NCBI GenBank assembly: GCA_004144865.1
Contig: SEAY01000032.1
Coordinates: forward strand, 1-32,027
Direction: 5' to 3'
From: Comamonadaceae bacterium
Lineage (GTDB): Bacteria; Pseudomonadota; Gammaproteobacteria; Burkholderiales; Burkholderiaceae_C
DNA length: 32,027 bases
Shown here: piece by piece, positions 18,504-26,549 of the stretch
Numbering within the stretch: position 1 is the stretch's first letter
Layout: each line of letters opens with the position of its first letter
The notes under the pieces: generated by a model
What the model saw: only the letters and a program-made list of their open reading frames with translations
What the model was told of the DNA's origin: nothing
The model's database searches: none
Made by a program: the position numbers and the translations under genes

Positions 18504-19040
18504 TCAGAACGCGGAGTCCCCCAGCATGGAGGGCGATGCGTGCTCGCGCCCGCGCGGCGGCAGGATGCGCGCGGCGATCGCATGGGCCTTCAGCATGAAC
18601 GCAAAGCCCACCGCGAGCAGGAGCAGGCCTTCGAGCAGGCGCACGTGGCGTTCCGGGCCCAGCGCGGCCAGCGGCTGCCCATTGGCCAGCCACAACGCCG
18701 CGAGCGAGATCCACGTCACCAGGGCGGGCAGCGCGCGCAGCACCAGCACCAGCAGGCCGACCACCACGCAGGCGACCACCAGCACCTTCTGCGCCGGCAG
18801 CACCATGCGGTCTTCGAAGCGGGTGCGCGGCACCAGCCGGTGCGCGATGGACATGGGGAAGAACCACAGGGCCACGGCCGCCAGCCAGTAGATGCCCGGC
18901 ACGGAATACTGGACCCAGTGGGCGCCGGCCAGGCCCTGCGTCTGCGCGGCGCGCACCAGCATCCAGCCCTGGAAGGAGCCGATGGCCAGCCACACCGCGA
19001 ACAGGCGGCACGCCAGGCCGACGGCCTGCTGTGGGGTCAC
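18504..19040 (-). CDS. Polytopic membrane protein, hypothetical, GTG start
   Basis: 178 aa with about four hydrophobic segments (LACRLFAVWLAIGSFQGWMLV, IYWLAAVALWFF, VLVVACVVVGLLVLVLRAL and LLEGLLLLAVGFAFML). No recognised family. The GTG at 19040 has no Shine-Dalgarno sequence of its own, but it overlaps the stop of a 17-codon ORF as GTGA, so it may be reached by ribosomes ending there. It is paired with the CPBP protease gene (eight-base gap), and both may act in the same membrane process (inference). Confidence 0.8.
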   Translation of the reverse strand: MTPQQAVGLACRLFAVWLAIGSFQGWMLVRAAQTQGLAGAHWVQYSVPGIYWLAAVALWFFPMSIAHRLVPRTRFEDRMVLPAQKVLVVACVVVGLLVLVLRALPALVTWISLAALWLANGQPLAALGPERHVRLLEGLLLLAVGFAFMLKAHAIAARILPPRGREHASPSMLGDSAF

Positions 19041-19090
19041 GGGCGCACGCGCGCAGCGACGGCCACGCCCTGATTGCGAACAGGCGACAT
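19037..19090 (-). CDS. Possible 17-aa leader peptide coupled to the membrane-protein gene
   Basis: ATG at 19090 preceded by a purine-rich GAGAGGGGAAG; the peptide is MSPVRNQGVAVAARVRP. Its TGA overlaps the GTG start of the next gene by GTGA. A good promoter (19117-19145) lies about 25 bases upstream, so this ORF would be the first one met by ribosomes. The peptide has no run of one amino acid that would suggest classic attenuation. Translational coupling is the simplest reading. Confidence 0.35.
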   Translation of the reverse strand: MSPVRNQGVAVAARVRP

Positions 19091-19116
19091 CTTCCCCTCT
19101 CTCTTTCCTTTTCCCG

Positions 19117-19145
19117 ACTATAGGGGCCGCCCCCGGGGCGGTAAA
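19117..19145 (-). promoter_or_regulatory. Sigma-70-like promoter for the membrane protein-CPBP operon
   Basis: On the minus strand TTTACC (19140-19145), a 17-base spacer and TATAGT (19117-19122) match sigma-70 hexamers at 4/6 and 5/6. The spacer is a GC palindrome (CCGCC/GGCGG arms). The transcript would start near 19110, about 20 bases before the leader ATG. Confidence 0.5.
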
Positions 19146-19161
19146 GCTTCGCCCGCCGCGC

Positions 19162-20127
19162 TCAGTGCAAAATTGCCACGGCGGCCGAAAACGTCAGGAA
19201 GGCTGCCGCCGTGGTGAGCAGGATGATGCGTGCGATCCGGCCCGTATCGGCGCCGAAGCGCTCCGCCAGCAGCGAAACGTTGCTGGCGCTGGGCAGGGCC
19301 GCCACCAGGACCATCACCTTGAGCGTGAAATCGTCCAGCGGCAGGCCCGCCGCCTGCACGCCCCGGCCGGCCGCCCACACGAGCAGCGGGTGCACGACCA
19401 GCTTGATCAGCGCCACCGGCACGAAATCGCGCGCCGGCATGGGACCGCGCTCCTCCTGCGCGGCGACGAACTGGGAGCGCGCGAGCACGGCGCCTATGGT
19501 GAAGAGCGCCACGGGCGAAGCCGCGTCGGCGAGCAGGCCGATCGTGTCGTTCACGGGCGCCACCGGCTTCCACTGGAGTGCGGACGAAAGCCCCCCCAGC
19601 AGGATCGCCCAGGGCATCGGATTGAGCGCCACCCCGCGCAGCGCCTTCTTCGCCGCCGTGGAAGCGCCGTGTTCGTCGGCGCCGTCCAGGCGCGACAGCG
19701 CGATGCACAGCGAACTGGTGACGACCAGGTCGATCAGGATGGTGAGGATCGCCGGCCCCGCGGCGGCGGCGCCCAGCAGCGCCACCAGCAGCGGCACGCC
19801 CATGAAGCCGGTGTTGGGAAAAGCCGCGACCAGCGCGCCGAACGAGGCATCGTTCCAGCGAATGCGCTCGTTCATGCTGGATTTCACGGTTCCGGCCACC
19901 ATCAGCAACGCGCAGGCGAGCCAGGTGCCCAGCGCCGTGGGGTCCAGCAGCTGCGCGATCGGCGTGCTGGCCCCGAAGCGATACAGCATGCAGGGCAGCG
20001 CGAAGAACAGCACGAAGGTGTTGAGCCCCGCGATCGCCTCGAAAGGCAGCAGCCGCCGGCGCGCGGCCACGTAGCCCGCCAGCACCAGCGCGAAGAAGGG
20101 AAAGGTGACCTGCAGGACGCTTAGCAC
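19162..20127 (-). CDS. AEC-family (auxin efflux carrier-type) transporter
   Basis: 321 aa with about ten hydrophobic segments in the 5+5 arrangement of the AEC/MdcF family. Visible landmarks are FVLFFALPCMLY early, FPNTGFMGVPLL (first half crossover, residues about 105-115) and LVAALPSASNVSLLAERFG (second half). Bacterial AEC proteins carry malonate, malate or amino-acid-like anions; the substrate is not predictable. I choose the GTG at 20127 because upstream codons encode non-conserved Pro/Arg-rich residues. GACAAT sits seven bases before it, and there is no Shine-Dalgarno sequence, so it may be leaderless. The rep gene is divergent. Confidence 0.88.
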   Translation of the reverse strand: MLSVLQVTFPFFALVLAGYVAARRRLLPFEAIAGLNTFVLFFALPCMLYRFGASTPIAQLLDPTALGTWLACALLMVAGTVKSSMNERIRWNDASFGALVAAFPNTGFMGVPLLVALLGAAAAGPAILTILIDLVVTSSLCIALSRLDGADEHGASTAAKKALRGVALNPMPWAILLGGLSSALQWKPVAPVNDTIGLLADAASPVALFTIGAVLARSQFVAAQEERGPMPARDFVPVALIKLVVHPLLVWAAGRGVQAAGLPLDDFTLKVMVLVAALPSASNVSLLAERFGADTGRIARIILLTTAAAFLTFSAAVAILH

Positions 20128-20252
20128 GGTGCGTATTGTCGTTGCAACCGATGGGCTGCGGCACGGCGGGGCACCTGCGCGGCGTGGCAGGGGCGGCGGG
20201 CGAAGCACCGTATGATTTGCCGCTGTTCCCCCGCAGTACCCTCCCCCACCGA

Positions 20253-22325
20253 ATGTCCGGCCTGAACCTCGCCCAGCAAGAAGCTGTCAACTACATGCAT
20301 GGGCCCTGCCTGGTGCTGGCCGGCGCCGGCTCCGGCAAGACGCGGGTGATCACGCACAAGATCGCGCGGCTGATCCAGGCCGGCCTGGAGGCCAAACGCA
20401 TCGCCGCCATCACCTTCACCAACAAGGCCGCCGCCGAAATGCGCGAGCGCGCCAAGTCGCTGGTGGGCCGCGAGGCGAAGGAGGTGCTGATCTGCACCTT
20501 CCACGCGCTGGGCGTGCGCATGATGCGGCAGGACGGCAGCGTGCTGGGGCTGAAGCCGCAGTTCTCCATCCTCGATTCCGACGACGTCACCAGCATCCTG
20601 AAGGACGCGGGCGGCACCACCGATGCGGCCACCGCGCGCAGCTGGCAGTGGGCCATCAGCGCCTGGAAGAACGCCGGCCTCAACGCCGCGCAGGCCCTCG
20701 CGCAGGCCAAGGACGACAACGAGCGCGTGACCGCCACCGTGATGGCCCGCTACGAGGAGCGCCTTGCGGCCTACCAGAGCGTGGACTTCGACGACCTGAT
20801 CGGCATGCCGCTGAAGCTGCTGCGCGACTTCCCCGAAGTGCGCGAGAAGTGGCAGAAGCAGTTGGGGCACGTGCTGGTCGACGAGTACCAGGACACCAAC
20901 GCGACGCAGTACGAGCTGCTCAAGCTGCTGGTGGGCGAGCGCGCGCGCATCACCGCCGTGGGCGACGACGACCAGTCGATCTACGGCTGGCGCGGCGCCA
21001 CGCTGGACAACCTGCGCAAGCTGCCGGTGGACTACCCGAACCTCAAGGTCATCAAGCTGGAGCAGAACTACCGCTCCACCAGCGCGATCCTGCGCGCCGC
21101 CAACAACGTGATCCAGCCCAACCCCAAGCTGTTCCCGAAGACGCTGTTCTCGGAGCTGGGCGAGGGCGAGCCGGTGCGCATCGTCGACTGCGACAACGAG
21201 GAGCACGAGGCCGAGCGCATGGTGGCGCGCATCCAGTCGATCCGCGCCAACGGCGTGCACAAGGACTGGAAGGACTTCGCGGTGCTGTACCGCGCCAACC
21301 ACCAGGCGCGCATGTTCGAGCAGGCGCTGCGCAAGGCGCAGATCCCGTACAAGGTCTCCGGCGGCCAGAGCTTCTTCGACCGCGCGGAGATCCGCGACCT
21401 GTGCGCGTGGCTGCGCCTGTGGGTGAACAACGACGACGACCCGGCGTTCCTGCGCTCGGTGACCACGCCCAAGCGCGGCATCGGCCACCAGACGCTGCAG
21501 GCGCTGGGCGTGTTCGCCAGCCAGTACAAGCTGTCGCTGTTCGCCGCGCTGTTCTCCCCTTCGCTGCCCAGCGTGCTCAATGCGCGCGCCGTCGGCAGCC
21601 TGCACGAATTCGGCCGCTACGTGAACGACCTCGAATTCCGCGCGCGCCACACGGTGGGCGCCGAGGATGCGCGTGCCTTCCTCAACGACTGGCTCAAGGA
21701 CATCGGCTACGAGAAATCGCTGTACGACAGCGAGGACAACGAGAAGGTGGCCGCGGCGCGCTGGACCAACGTGATGGAGTTCTGCGACTGGATGGCGCAG
21801 CGCTGCGGCGGCCAGATCGACGACACCGCCGGCGTGAGCACGCAAAGCGAGCGCAAGAACCTGCTGGAGGTGGCGCAGACCATCGCGCTGCTGTCCACCA
21901 TCAGCGAGCGCGAGAAGGACCAGAACGTGGTGACGCTCTCGACGCTGCACGCCTCCAAGGGCCTGGAGTGGCCGCACGTGGTGCTGGCCGGCTGCGTGGA
22001 GGGGCTGCTCCCCTTCAAGCCCGAGGAGGAAGGCGGCCCCGCGAGCGAGGCCTACGTGCAGCGCCTGCAGGAGGAGCGTCGCCTGATGTACGTGGGCATC
22101 ACCCGCGCGCAGCGTTCGCTCGCCGTGAGCTGGACGCGCAAGCGCAAGAAGGGCCGCGAGATGATCGTCGCCCAGCCCAGCCGCTTCATCGCCGAGATGG
22201 GGCTGGACAAGGCGACGACGAAGGAAGACCCGCGCGAGAAGCTGAAGGCGCTGCGCGCGGAGTTCGCCAAGAAGAGCGCGGATGCGGCGGCTGCCGCGGC
22301 GGCTGCCGCGCCGGGGGCGGCATGA
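20253..22325 (+). CDS. rep: ATP-dependent DNA helicase Rep (UvrD/Rep superfamily 1A)
   Basis: A 690-aa 3'-5' helicase that helps forks pass bound proteins. All SF1 motifs are visible: Walker A AGAGSGKT (23-30), Ia TFTNKAAAEM, DExx box VDEYQDTN (about 208-215), III GDDDQSIYGWRGA, IV EQNYRST, V TLHASKGLEW and VI LMYVGITRAQR. The N-terminus (LNLAQQEAVNYMHGPCLVLAGAGSGKT region) and the length (E. coli Rep is 673 aa) favour Rep over UvrD or PcrA. The tail ends in an alanine run from a duplicated 12-base GC unit near 22287-22313. TATGAT at 20211-20216 is a likely -10. The next gene overlaps as ATGA. Confidence 0.93.
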   Translation: MSGLNLAQQEAVNYMHGPCLVLAGAGSGKTRVITHKIARLIQAGLEAKRIAAITFTNKAAAEMRERAKSLVGREAKEVLICTFHALGVRMMRQDGSVLGLKPQFSILDSDDVTSILKDAGGTTDAATARSWQWAISAWKNAGLNAAQALAQAKDDNERVTATVMARYEERLAAYQSVDFDDLIGMPLKLLRDFPEVREKWQKQLGHVLVDEYQDTNATQYELLKLLVGERARITAVGDDDQSIYGWRGATLDNLRKLPVDYPNLKVIKLEQNYRSTSAILRAANNVIQPNPKLFPKTLFSELGEGEPVRIVDCDNEEHEAERMVARIQSIRANGVHKDWKDFAVLYRANHQARMFEQALRKAQIPYKVSGGQSFFDRAEIRDLCAWLRLWVNNDDDPAFLRSVTTPKRGIGHQTLQALGVFASQYKLSLFAALFSPSLPSVLNARAVGSLHEFGRYVNDLEFRARHTVGAEDARAFLNDWLKDIGYEKSLYDSEDNEKVAAARWTNVMEFCDWMAQRCGGQIDDTAGVSTQSERKNLLEVAQTIALLSTISEREKDQNVVTLSTLHASKGLEWPHVVLAGCVEGLLPFKPEEEGGPASEAYVQRLQEERRLMYVGITRAQRSLAVSWTRKRKKGREMIVAQPSRFIAEMGLDKATTKEDPREKLKALRAEFAKKSADAAAAAAAAAPGAA

Positions 22326-22723
22326 AGAGGGTGCTGCTGTGCGCCGCGCTGCTGGGCACCGGCGCCGTCGGCGCCCAGCCTGCCCCCTGCCCGCACTCCA
22401 GCGAAGTGAAGCAGGCCGACATGCTGGGAGTGTGGAAGGCCGAATTCGAGGGCCGGGGCCACGCAGGCACGCTGTTGCTGGAGAAGCACTCGGTCTATGC
22501 GCAAAGCGTCAGCGGCACCATCGACCGCAACGGCCAGCGCAGCCTGCTCGCCGGCGACGTGGAGGACGGCGAGTTCACGCTGGAGGAGTCGGCCGACGGC
22601 AAGCGCATCGCCGCGACCTGGCTGGGCGAAGTGGTCGAAGGCTCCTGCGGGCGCGAGATCCGCGGCCGCTGGACCGCCGAGGGCGACCCGGCGGCGCAGG
22701 CTTTCGTGCTGCGCAAGCACTGA
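22322..22723 (+). CDS. Small secreted protein, hypothetical
   Basis: 133 aa with a Sec signal peptide (MKRVLLCAALLGTGAVGA then QPAPC). The mature part has about six predicted beta-strands (VWKAEFEGRGHAGTLLLEKH, YAQSVSGTIDRNG, EFTLEESADGKRIAATW) and three cysteines, resembling a small lipocalin-like or beta-sandwich fold, though I recognise no family. Its ATG overlaps the rep stop by four bases, so it is translated from the rep message. A functional tie to Rep is unlikely given export. Confidence 0.8.
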   Translation: MKRVLLCAALLGTGAVGAQPAPCPHSSEVKQADMLGVWKAEFEGRGHAGTLLLEKHSVYAQSVSGTIDRNGQRSLLAGDVEDGEFTLEESADGKRIAATWLGEVVEGSCGREIRGRWTAEGDPAAQAFVLRKH

Positions 22724-22786
22724 GCGGCGCGGCGCAGCCCGCCGATAATCCCCGGCGTCGGGCCGCCCCGCCCGCGGAGGACCTCC

Positions 22787-23584
22787 ATGCCTGCCGTCAA
22801 CGCGACGTTCACCGGCCCGCGCTACTACGACGAGCTGCTGGCCCCGGCCACCTTCGGGCCCTTCGCGGAGGACCTCGCCGCCCGCTGGCCGCAGCGGCTG
22901 CCCGGAGCCGTGCTGGAGATCGCGTGCGGGACGGGCGCCCTCACGCGTCCCCTGCGCGCCCGGCTGGATTCCTCCGTCGATCTCGTCGCCACCGACCTCA
23001 GTCCCGCCATGCTGGAGTACGCGCGCACGCGCTCGGCGGGCACGCCCGGGCTCAGCTGGCAGCAAGCCGACGCGCAGCGCCTGCCCTTCGCCGACGCCGC
23101 CTTCGCCGGCGTGGCCTGCGGCTTCGGCTTCATGTTCGCCCCGGACCGCCTGGCCGCTCTGAAGGAGGCGCATCGCGTGCTCGCGACCGGCGGGCTGCTG
23201 TTGTTCAATGTGTGGGACCGGATCGAAACCAACCCGCACGCCCTCGTGTACGCCGAAGTGGTGGAGGCGATGTTTCCCGGCGATGCGCAGATGCGCTTTC
23301 GCGTGCCGTACGAAATGCACGACGAGTCCCTGCTGCGCGGCTGGCTGGCGCAGGCGGGCTTCCGCGATTTGCGCGTGGAGACCCTGCGCCTGCCCGTCAC
23401 GGGCGTGGACCCGGTGGCGCTGGCGACCGGACAGATCCGCGGCACGCCGCGCAGCGCCCTGATCGCCGAGCGGGGTGTCGCGGTCGAGGAGGTGATCGCG
23501 GCGGTGGCCGCCGCGCTGCAGCGGCAGGGCGGGAGGCCGTATGCCGGCCATGCGCAGGCGCTGGTCGTTCAGGCGACGCGCTGA
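22787..23584 (+). CDS. Class I SAM-dependent methyltransferase
   Basis: 265 aa. Rossmann-fold methyltransferase with motif I VLEIACGTGALTRPL (about 38-52), acidic loop ATDLSPAMLEYA, motif II QQADAQRLPFADAAFAGVACGFGF, and post-motif HRVLATGGLLLFNVWD. This is the UbiE/Methyltransf_11 type; the acceptor is not predictable. GGAGG sits just before the ATG. GATAAT at 22743-22748 could be a -10, giving it its own promoter 63 bases after the secreted-protein gene. Confidence 0.9.
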   Translation: MPAVNATFTGPRYYDELLAPATFGPFAEDLAARWPQRLPGAVLEIACGTGALTRPLRARLDSSVDLVATDLSPAMLEYARTRSAGTPGLSWQQADAQRLPFADAAFAGVACGFGFMFAPDRLAALKEAHRVLATGGLLLFNVWDRIETNPHALVYAEVVEAMFPGDAQMRFRVPYEMHDESLLRGWLAQAGFRDLRVETLRLPVTGVDPVALATGQIRGTPRSALIAERGVAVEEVIAAVAAALQRQGGRPYAGHAQALVVQATR

Positions 23585-23641
23585 GGCGGCGGCTTCGGCT
23601 CCGCACGACCCCTCGCAGCGCGCGCGGCGCTAGGATCGGCC

Positions 23642-24769
23642 ATGTCCCTTCTCCGATCCCTCGCCTGCGCCGCCGTCGTGCTGCCGTTCACCGCAGTGGC
23701 CCAGGATCCCGCCAGCTGGCAGGCCTGCACCGCCAAGGCCGACGGCGCCGAACGCCTGGCCTGCTTCGACCGCTGGGCCGAAAGCCAGAACGCGCCGGCC
23801 GCCGCCAGCCCGACCACCGCCCCGGCCGCCACGACCAGCTCACCGCCCAGCGAGGCGCCCGTGCGCTCCGCCCCCGGCACCCGCATCGGCATGCGGCTGA
23901 CCACGCTGGAAGGCTGCCGCGACCCGCGCTTCTCCGAGCTTTCGCGCTATTGGGAACTGGTGCCCGGCGCCGACTGCGGCAACTTCGGCATCCGCGGCTA
24001 CCGCCCGATCGCGCTCGACCTGGTCACGGCCGACACGGTGAACCGGCAGCCGACCTCGGGCAACCCGGCCAACAATGCGGCGCTTTCGCAGTCGTACCGC
24101 CACACCGAGACGCGCCTGCAGCTTTCGGTGCGGACCAAGATCCTGCAAGGGCTGCTGGTCGACAAGGACGACGAACGCGATTCGCTGTGGCTCGCGTACT
24201 CGCAGCAGTCGTACTGGCAGGTGTTCACGCCGCGCCTGTCGCGCCCGTTCCGCAGCACGGACCACGAGCCCGAGGTCATCTACGTGGCGCCGCTGCAATC
24301 GCCCGACCCCAGCCGCTGGCGCGTGCGCTACGGCGGCGTGGGCGTGGTGCACCAGTCCAACGGCCAGTCGCTGCCGCTGTCGCGCAGCTGGAACCGCGCC
24401 TACCTGATGGCGGGCGCGGAGCGCGGTCCGGTGCAGCTGCACGCGCGCGTGTGGCGCCGCATCGGCGAGGAGAGCGCCAGCGACGACAACCCCGGCATCG
24501 GCAATTACGTGGGCCGCGCGGAGCTGCGCGCGCTGTGGCACGCGGACCGCAGGAACCTGTGGTCGGCCACCGTGCGCCATTCGCTCAAGCGCGACGGCCA
24601 CGGCTCGGTGCGGCTGGAGTGGTTCCGCACGCTGGGCGACGACGGCCTCGGCACGCCCGGCGGGCTGCAGTTGCACACCCAGCTGTTCCACGGCTACGGC
24701 GACAGCCTGCTCGATTACAACCGCCGGCGCACGGTGTTCAGCATCGGGCTGAGCCTGGTGGAGTGGTAG
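23642..24769 (+). CDS. pldA: Outer membrane phospholipase A (OMPLA)
   Basis: A 375-aa outer-membrane beta-barrel hydrolase of phospholipids in the outer leaflet, normally active as a calcium-dependent dimer. The catalytic triad is visible with correct spacing: H237, S239 and N251 in HQSNG...SRSWNR. The late barrel motif GYGDSLLDYN and a terminal aromatic (W375) fit BAM-dependent insertion. The signal peptide ends near AVAQ. Residues 24-46 hold a paired-cysteine segment (ACTAKADGAERLACFD), followed by an Ala/Pro/Thr linker (about 50-75) before the barrel, which makes it longer than E. coli PldA (289 aa). It follows the methyltransferase by 57 bases. TAGGAT ends five bases before the ATG, and there is no Shine-Dalgarno sequence. 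Confidence 0.92.
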   Translation: MSLLRSLACAAVVLPFTAVAQDPASWQACTAKADGAERLACFDRWAESQNAPAAASPTTAPAATTSSPPSEAPVRSAPGTRIGMRLTTLEGCRDPRFSELSRYWELVPGADCGNFGIRGYRPIALDLVTADTVNRQPTSGNPANNAALSQSYRHTETRLQLSVRTKILQGLLVDKDDERDSLWLAYSQQSYWQVFTPRLSRPFRSTDHEPEVIYVAPLQSPDPSRWRVRYGGVGVVHQSNGQSLPLSRSWNRAYLMAGAERGPVQLHARVWRRIGEESASDDNPGIGNYVGRAELRALWHADRRNLWSATVRHSLKRDGHGSVRLEWFRTLGDDGLGTPGGLQLHTQLFHGYGDSLLDYNRRRTVFSIGLSLVEW

Positions 24770-24805
24770 CCGCGCGGTCTGCGCACCGCGGGTTGTAGGC
24801 CGGCC

Positions 24806-25744
24806 TCAGGTGAGGCGCCCCTGCACCGGCAGCAGGCGCGGCGGCAGCTCCGGCGCGTCCAGCGCCTGCAGCAGGCAGATCTCGATCTCGCGGCAGTAGG
24901 CGTCCAGCGGCAGGTGGTTGTCGGCGAGGCCGAACGGCTCCTCGATCTCGTCGCCCAGCGCGTCCAGGCCGAAGAAGGTGTACGCCACGATCACCACCAC
25001 GAATGGCGTCATGAAGCCGACCGTGTCCACCAGCCCGAAGGGCAGCAGGAAGCAATAGAGCCAGGCCGTGCGGTGCAGCAGCAGCGTGTACGGGAACGGG
25101 ATCGGGGTGTTCTTGATGCGCTCGCAACCGGCCGCGACGGCGGCCATCCCGGTGAGCGTCTGGTCCATGTTGGCGGCCAGCGGCGCGTCGAGCCGGCGCG
25201 CGCGCAGCAACGCCCCCAGCTCGTCGCCCATGCGGCGCAGCAGGTACTCCGTGCCGCAGGGCACGACCGCGAATGCAGCCACCTCCTGGGCGGGCAGCAG
25301 CCGCCCCAGGTCCGCCGCAGGATCGCTGCCGCGCAGCTTGTGGCGCAGCGCCGAGGCGTAGGCGATGGCGCGCAGCACCAGCAGCCGCCGCGCGTCCTCG
25401 TGGTCGCCGAAGCGCACCGGCGCATCGAAATGCGGCAACGTCTGCACCTGGCGCGCGAAGCTGCGGCTGCGCATCACGAGGTCGGCCCACAGCTTGCGAG
25501 CCTCCCAGTAGCGGTCGTAGGCCGCGCTGTTGCGAAAGCCCAGGAAGATGGCGAGCGCCAGGCCGATCAGCGAGAACGGCACGGTCGTGAGCGTGATCTT
25601 CCACTGGTAGACGAAGCCGTGCGTCAGCATCACCAGCACGGCCACGCCGGTGCAGGTGGCCAGCTCCCACGCGATGTGGGGCAGCACGGAGCCGCGCAGC
25701 CGGTAGAACAGCTGGATGCCCGTGGGGCGCTGGCCGACGATCAC
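24806..25744 (-). CDS. Bestrophin-like (UPF0187) ion channel protein
   Basis: 312 aa. N-terminal helices (LATCTGVAVLVMLTHGF, VPFSLIGLALAIFLGF) are followed by the bestrophin motif RNSAAYDRYWEARKLW. Two later helices (LYCFLLPFGLVD and FVVVIVAYTFFGLDALGDEIEEPFG) carry the family's cytoplasmic belt signature, with D/E-rich ends. Bacterial homologues form pentameric cation or anion channels in the inner membrane. The GTG start lies one base after the xthA stop (TGAGGTG), so expression is coupled to xthA. It converges on pldA across a GC-rich inverted repeat at about 24769-24791. Confidence 0.9.
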   Translation of the reverse strand: MIVGQRPTGIQLFYRLRGSVLPHIAWELATCTGVAVLVMLTHGFVYQWKITLTTVPFSLIGLALAIFLGFRNSAAYDRYWEARKLWADLVMRSRSFARQVQTLPHFDAPVRFGDHEDARRLLVLRAIAYASALRHKLRGSDPAADLGRLLPAQEVAAFAVVPCGTEYLLRRMGDELGALLRARRLDAPLAANMDQTLTGMAAVAAGCERIKNTPIPFPYTLLLHRTAWLYCFLLPFGLVDTVGFMTPFVVVIVAYTFFGLDALGDEIEEPFGLADNHLPLDAYCREIEICLLQALDAPELPPRLLPVQGRLT

Positions 25745-25745
25745 C

Positions 25746-26549
25746 TCAAAGCCCCAGCTCGTATTCGACCGTGATCGGCGCGTGGTCGGAGAAGCGCTGC
25801 TCCTTGTAGATCCACTCCTTGCGCGCCAGTCGGGCGATGCCCGGCGTGGCCAGGTGGTAGTCCAGCCGCCAGCCGACGTTCTTCGCCCAGGCCTGGCCGC
25901 GGTTGCTCCACCACGTGTAGCAGGCGTCCGTGGTCTCGGGCTGGAGGTGACGATAAACGTCGACCAAGCCCGTTTCGGATAACAGTTTTGTCATCCAGGC
26001 GCGTTCCTCGGGCAGGAAACCGCTGTTCTTGCGGTTGCCTTTCCAGTTCTTCAGGTCCTGTTCGCGGTGCGCGATGTTGATGTCGCCGCACAGGATGAAT
26101 TCGCGCGACTGCTTCAGCGCGGCGAGGTGCGGGTCGACCACGTCGAGGAAGCGGAACTTGGCCGCCTGCCGGTCCTCGCCCGAGGAGCCGGAGGGGAAGT
26201 AGCAGCTGATGATGGACAGCTTGCGCTGCGGCGTGTCGAAGCGAAGTTCCACGTAGCGGCCCTCGGCGTCGAACTCCTCGCAGCCGAACCCGGTGACCAC
26301 GTCGCTCGGCTCGTGGCGGCTGAAGGCGCCCACGCCCGAATAGCCCTTCTTCTGCGCGAAGTGGAAGTGCCCGCGCAGGCCGGCCCACGCGTCGTGCTTG
26401 CCGTGCACGTCCTCGGCCTGGGCTTTCACTTCCTGCACGCAAATACAATCCGGGCTGGCCTGGGCAACCCAGGCTTCGACTCCCTTGCTGGCGGCCGAGC
26501 GGATGCCGTTCAGGTTGAGGCTGGTCAGTTTGAAGGAGGAATTTCCCAT
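25746..26549 (-). CDS. xthA: Exodeoxyribonuclease III (AP endonuclease)
   Basis: 267 aa of the Exo III/APE1 family, cutting abasic sites and resecting 3' ends in base-excision repair. Catalytic residues are visible: N13 in LNLNGIR, E40 in CVQEVK, D156 and N158 in CGDINIAH, D230 in WRLDYH, and D255-H256 in FSDHAP. The ATG at 26549 is the only reasonable start near the conserved KLTSLNLNG; it gives four extra residues (GNSS) and has no Shine-Dalgarno sequence. Its start codon overlaps the pyrE start on the other strand within CCATGG, so its promoter must lie inside pyrE. Confidence 0.95.
   Translation of the reverse strand: MGNSSFKLTSLNLNGIRSAASKGVEAWVAQASPDCICVQEVKAQAEDVHGKHDAWAGLRGHFHFAQKKGYSGVGAFSRHEPSDVVTGFGCEEFDAEGRYVELRFDTPQRKLSIISCYFPSGSSGEDRQAAKFRFLDVVDPHLAALKQSREFILCGDINIAHREQDLKNWKGNRKNSGFLPEERAWMTKLLSETGLVDVYRHLQPETTDACYTWWSNRGQAWAKNVGWRLDYHLATPGIARLARKEWIYKEQRFSDHAPITVEYELGL

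Noticed and set aside
20121..21977. 618-codon minus-strand frame opposite rep
   Set aside because: All helicase motifs are on the plus strand; this frame is Val/Leu/His-rich shadow sequence.
22284..22320. Short tandem GC repeat at the end of rep
   Set aside because: Duplicated 12-base unit that only lengthens an alanine tail; likely replication slippage without functional meaning.
24769..24805. Possible rho-independent terminator between pldA and the bestrophin-like gene
   Set aside because: A GC-rich inverted repeat (CCGCG...CGCGG) is present but imperfect and has no T-run, so I did not list it as a terminator.
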